Origin: Baffinella frigidus
Taxonomy: Eukaryota > Cryptophyceae > Cryptomonadales > Baffinellaceae
Assembly (NCBI GenBank): GCA_026770585.1
Contig: MU646373.1
Span: 518,442 to 529,860, forward strand
Direction: 5' to 3'
DNA: 11,419 bases
The notes beneath the pieces were generated by a model, which saw only the letters and a program-made list of their open reading frames with translations, was not told where the DNA came from and searched no databases. Below are positions 9,684-11,419 of this stretch, in pieces. The position numbers and the translations under genes are program-made. Numbering within the stretch: position 1 is the stretch's first letter; every line of letters starts with the position of its first letter.

Positions 9684-9768
9684 TTACTGGGCGCTGGGAT
9701 GCGCGAGGAGGCGCGAGTGGTCCGAGGAAGGTTGCGAGTGCTCCATGTGCACCAGGTCGTTGACTTGC
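9684..9768 (-). CDS. Putative terminal exon, minus strand, unknown gene
   Basis: After the acceptor ACACGGCAG (AG at 9770-9769) the frame reads QVNDLVHMEHSQPSSDHSRL then LAHPSAQ and TAA. Nearly all codons end in G or C, as in the kinase exons. A partial relative of the sequence (GACCTG...GAGCACT...CGCAACCT) lies at about 9996-10036. No family is recognised. Confidence 0.28.
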
Positions 9769-9775
9769 CTGCCGT

Positions 9776-9874
9776 GTAAAGTCACCCCGGTCATGTAAAG
9801 TCACTCCGGTCATGTAAAGTCACTCTGGTCATGTAAAGTCACTCCGGTCATCCTACACGGGGCTGTATCCCCAG
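9776..9874 (+). repeat. 19 bp tandem repeat x 4 plus element end
   Basis: GTAAAGTCACTCCGGTCAT occurs at 9776, 9795, 9814 and 9833. The last unit runs into CCTACACGGGGCTGTATCCC and CAG, the reverse complement of one half of the 8997-9077 element. It looks like a partial, inverted copy with internal unit amplification. Confidence 0.88.
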
Positions 9875-10070
9875 AGATGCAACCAACCCCCGGGGCGTCA
9901 CGCTTCGCCCATGCCGCGGGAAACGTGCCGCACCAGGCTTGAGAGTAATACAGCATAGCAGAAGAGAAACGTGCCGCACCCGGCGGGCAAGGACAGGTTG
10001 CGAGCCGCTTCGTCCTCAAGTGCTCTATCTCAGGTCGCCACACAGCTGCATGCACCTCCCGCATGCGCCA

Positions 10071-10170
10071 TCCCTTAGGTGGTAAGGGGGGTCCAAAAAG
10101 ACCCCCTGAGGTCCTAGACAGGTCCTAGGGCCCTATGGTAGGGCGCATGAGCCTACTTGCCACTGAGGGA
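10071..10170 (+). mobile_element. TCCCTTAAGTGG-ended MITE, copy 3
   Basis: A 100 bp element with ends TCCCTTAGGTGGTAAG and TTGCCACTGAGGGA. The core contains AGGTCCTAGACAGGTCCTAG. A GGGGGTC/GACCCCC hairpin lies 15-35 bp from the left end. TA follows the right end. Confidence 0.85.
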
Positions 10171-10311
10171 TACAGGGCAGATTCGAAAATGAGAACCCGC
10201 TCTTCTCGCAGCAAGCTACAGGAGGCCCACGTCAGGGATCCTATTCTGGTCATGACGAGGAGCTCAGAATACACGAGCGGGAGCTTGGGTCTAAAATTCG
10301 CGCCTCCCCGA

Positions 10312-10413
10312 TCCCTTCAGTGGCGAGTAGCGTATTACGCTCCTACGTAGGCCTACACGTAGGAGCCTACGACCTGCTGGGGGTTACATATGCCACCATC
10401 GCCACTTAAGGGA
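10312..10413. mobile_element. TCCCTTAAGTGG-ended MITE, copy 4 (diverged core)
   Basis: A 102 bp element with ends TCCCTTCAGTGGCGAG and ATCGCCACTTAAGGGA. The core is unlike copies 1-3 but has AGCGTATTACGCT and CCTACGTAGG palindromes. Two more TATCCCTTAAGTG ends follow at 10419-10444. Confidence 0.75.
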
Positions 10414-10594
10414 TATGCTATCCCTTAAGTGCTATCCCTTAAGTGGACAAGGCAGGGGACTTCCGATTTCGTGTATGTTTCTTTCGGCGCTACATGTGCC
10501 GGTCAAATATAGAGTGATCTCTGGCGGGGGAGGCGGCGGAGGGTGAGGGCGGGACGAGCGGGAGGAGAGGGGTGGGGAGAGGTGGGAGGGGGAC

Positions 10595-10635
10595 CTGAGG
10601 TTCCCGGAAGCCACGAGCCACTCCTTGAACTTGGC
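10595..10635 (-). CDS. Minus-strand exon B of an unrecognised protein
   Basis: The frame reads AKFKEWLVASGNL plus two bases. The acceptor is CTCAACAG (AG at 10637-10636) and the donor is CAG|GTCCCC (GT at 10594-10593). It joins exon A in phase as AIQ-AKFKEWL. The composition is that of an amphipathic helix. The family is not recognised. Confidence 0.55.
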
Positions 10636-10642
10636 CTGTTGA

Positions 10643-10706
10643 GGGGCCTCTGGTGTTAAAGGTGGGGCCTCTGGTGTCAAAAGGTGGGGCCTCTTCTGTC
10701 AAAGGT
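10643..10706 (-). repeat. 21 bp tandem repeat x 3 next to the exon B acceptor
   Basis: GGGGCCTCTGGTGTTAAAGGT at 10643-10663 is repeated with small changes at 10664-10685 and 10686-10706. Read on the minus strand, the units precede the exon B acceptor, and each contains a CAGAG or AAGAG. Confidence 0.85.
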
Positions 10707-10739
10707 GTAGGGAGGTCAGCGGCAGGGTGTTGCTCGCGG

Positions 10740-10856
10740 GCAGGGAGAGAGAGAGCGGGAGAGGGAGGGAGAGGGAGGGAGAGCGAGCAAGCGAGAGGGA
10801 GGGATGGAGGGAGAGAGAGAGGGAGGGAAGGAGGGAGAGAGCAAGAGAGAGAGAGG
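10740..10856 (+). repeat. GA/GGGA-rich low-complexity tract
   Basis: On the minus strand this is a CT-rich tract filling the intron between exons A and B. Confidence 0.9.
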
Positions 10857-10858
10857 AC

Positions 10859-10939
10859 CTGGATAGCGCGCTGGAGGACGGGTTTGGTGTTGGGCAGCGC
10901 AGCCTCCGTCTCGGCAATCCCCTTGCGAAGGTCCAGCAC
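10859..10939 (-). CDS. Minus-strand exon A of an unrecognised protein
   Basis: The frame reads VLDLRKGIAETEAALPNTKP then VLQRAIQ, 27 residues, phase 0 on both sides. The acceptor is GCACGGCAG (AG at 10941-10940) and the donor is CAG|GTCCTC (GT at 10858-10857). It is charged and helix-forming, with none of the simple-repeat bias around it. I take it as real coding sequence but do not recognise the family. Its partner exon B lies 223 bp downstream on the minus strand. Confidence 0.62.
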
Positions 10940-10981
10940 CTGCCGTGCGCCACCCCCCACGAAGCCGCGTCAGCAACAGGC

Positions 10982-11027
10982 GCAGAAAGGGGCTACTGAT
11001 GTATGCAGAAAGGGACTGCTGATGTAT
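10982..11027 (+). repeat. 23 bp tandem repeat x 2
   Basis: GCAGAAAGGGGCTACTGATG+TAT at 10982-11004 is repeated at 11005-11027 with two changes. GCGTCAGCAA flanks on both sides (10967 and 11062). Confidence 0.85.
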
Positions 11028-11072
11028 GTGGCGGGGGCTGCCATTGTAGGGAGGCGGCACCGCGTCAGCAAA

Positions 11073-11135
11073 CATGAAGCTCCGTCAGCGCCTCCAAGCA
11101 GGTGGCGCGCGAGGGCCCAGGCGTCGCCTCGCCTG
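11073..11135 (-). CDS. Possible upstream exon of the minus-strand gene
   Basis: A minus-strand frame reads ATPGPSRATCLEALTELH after GCGAG/GCAG acceptors. It would join exon A in phase 0 before a weak CAT|GTTTGC donor. The composition is plausible, but the donor is poor and nothing confirms it. Confidence 0.22.
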
Positions 11136-11148
11136 CGAGCCACGGCCA

Positions 11149-11172
11149 CGCTCTCTCTCTCTCTCTCTCTCG
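11149..11172 (+). repeat. (CT)n microsatellite
   Basis: A short CT repeat. Confidence 0.9.
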
Positions 11173-11199
11173 CGCGCGTGTTGCGCCGGGACGCGATAC

Positions 11200-11419
11200 C
11201 CACCCGCAGAAACGCAGCCAGGGGCACTCACCCCCCATGGTGCATGTTGTGGACGCGGGGTGAGGGAGGTCGGGTGGGCGTGTGCCTGCGCGATACCCAC
11301 CCTCGGAAACACAGCCAGGGGCACGCACCCTCGGAAAACGCAGCCAGGGGCACTCACCCCCCATGAGATACAGCCCCATGGTACATGGTGTGGATGCGGG
11401 GTGAGGGGCGTCGGGAGGG
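11200..11419 (-). repeat. Minisatellite carrying minus-strand donor-like sites
   Basis: CGCAGCCAGGGGCACTCACC at 11213 and at 11339, with ACAGCCAGGGGCACGCACCC at 11311 between, plus two copies of GGTGyATGkTGTGGAyGCGG. On the minus strand the first two give GGG|GTGAGTGCC (GT at 11231-11230 and 11357-11356) and the third GTGCGT (11328). Confidence 0.8.

Overview
This window looks like nuclear DNA of a microbial eukaryote, most likely an alga. The signs are many small exons with GT-AG splice junctions, long GC-rich introns, CT/GA and TG microsatellites, poly-C runs, and interstitial arrays of the plant/algal telomere type (TTTAGGG). A prasinophyte-type green alga such as Cymbomonas is possible, but that is an impression from memory and cannot be settled here. 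No rRNA, tRNA, CRISPR array, bacterial operon or intact transposase gene was seen.

Positions 1-8395 (+ strand) hold most of one protein kinase gene of the MAP-kinase group (CMGC). It is cut into about eleven exons of 42-127 nt. I assembled it by kinase-motif order and codon phase: 91-151, 203-262, 541-585, 1438-1517, 2723-2783, 3471-3597, a probable short exon near 3847/3851-3893, 5188-5229, 6570-6656, 7390-7452 and 8316-8395. Together they run from the beta4/beta5 region through HRD, a DLG variant of DFG, a TDY activation motif, APE, the alphaF DVW, the insert region and the final Arg helix. The glycine loop and catalytic lysine must lie upstream of the window. Every junction keeps the frame except around the 3.85 kb exon.

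The introns carry the main surprise. Almost every kinase intron contains partial, diverged copies of the neighbouring exon's edge together with its splice site. Three exon heads sit in a ladder before the TDY exon, two or three before the activation-loop exon, and several before the HRD and insert-region exons. The 7390-7452 exon tail plus donor occurs seven times across 0.7 kb. Many of the differences inside the copies are synonymous. Two pairs of different exons also share the same donor edge and intron head, as in introner-like intron families.

Other strands and regions: an antisense C2H2 zinc-finger exon (6348-6460) lies nested in a kinase intron. Minus-strand exons of an unrecognised gene lie at 10859-10939 and 10595-10635, with possible further exons and duplicated donors at 11232-11358. 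From 8.4 to 10.5 kb the window is mostly repeats. These include a four-copy family of about 101 bp terminal-inverted-repeat elements; one has a clean TA target duplication and an empty paralogous site, and each copy has a hairpin at the same offset built from different bases. A CTGGGGATACAG-ended element and several palindromes are also present. The far right is minisatellite.
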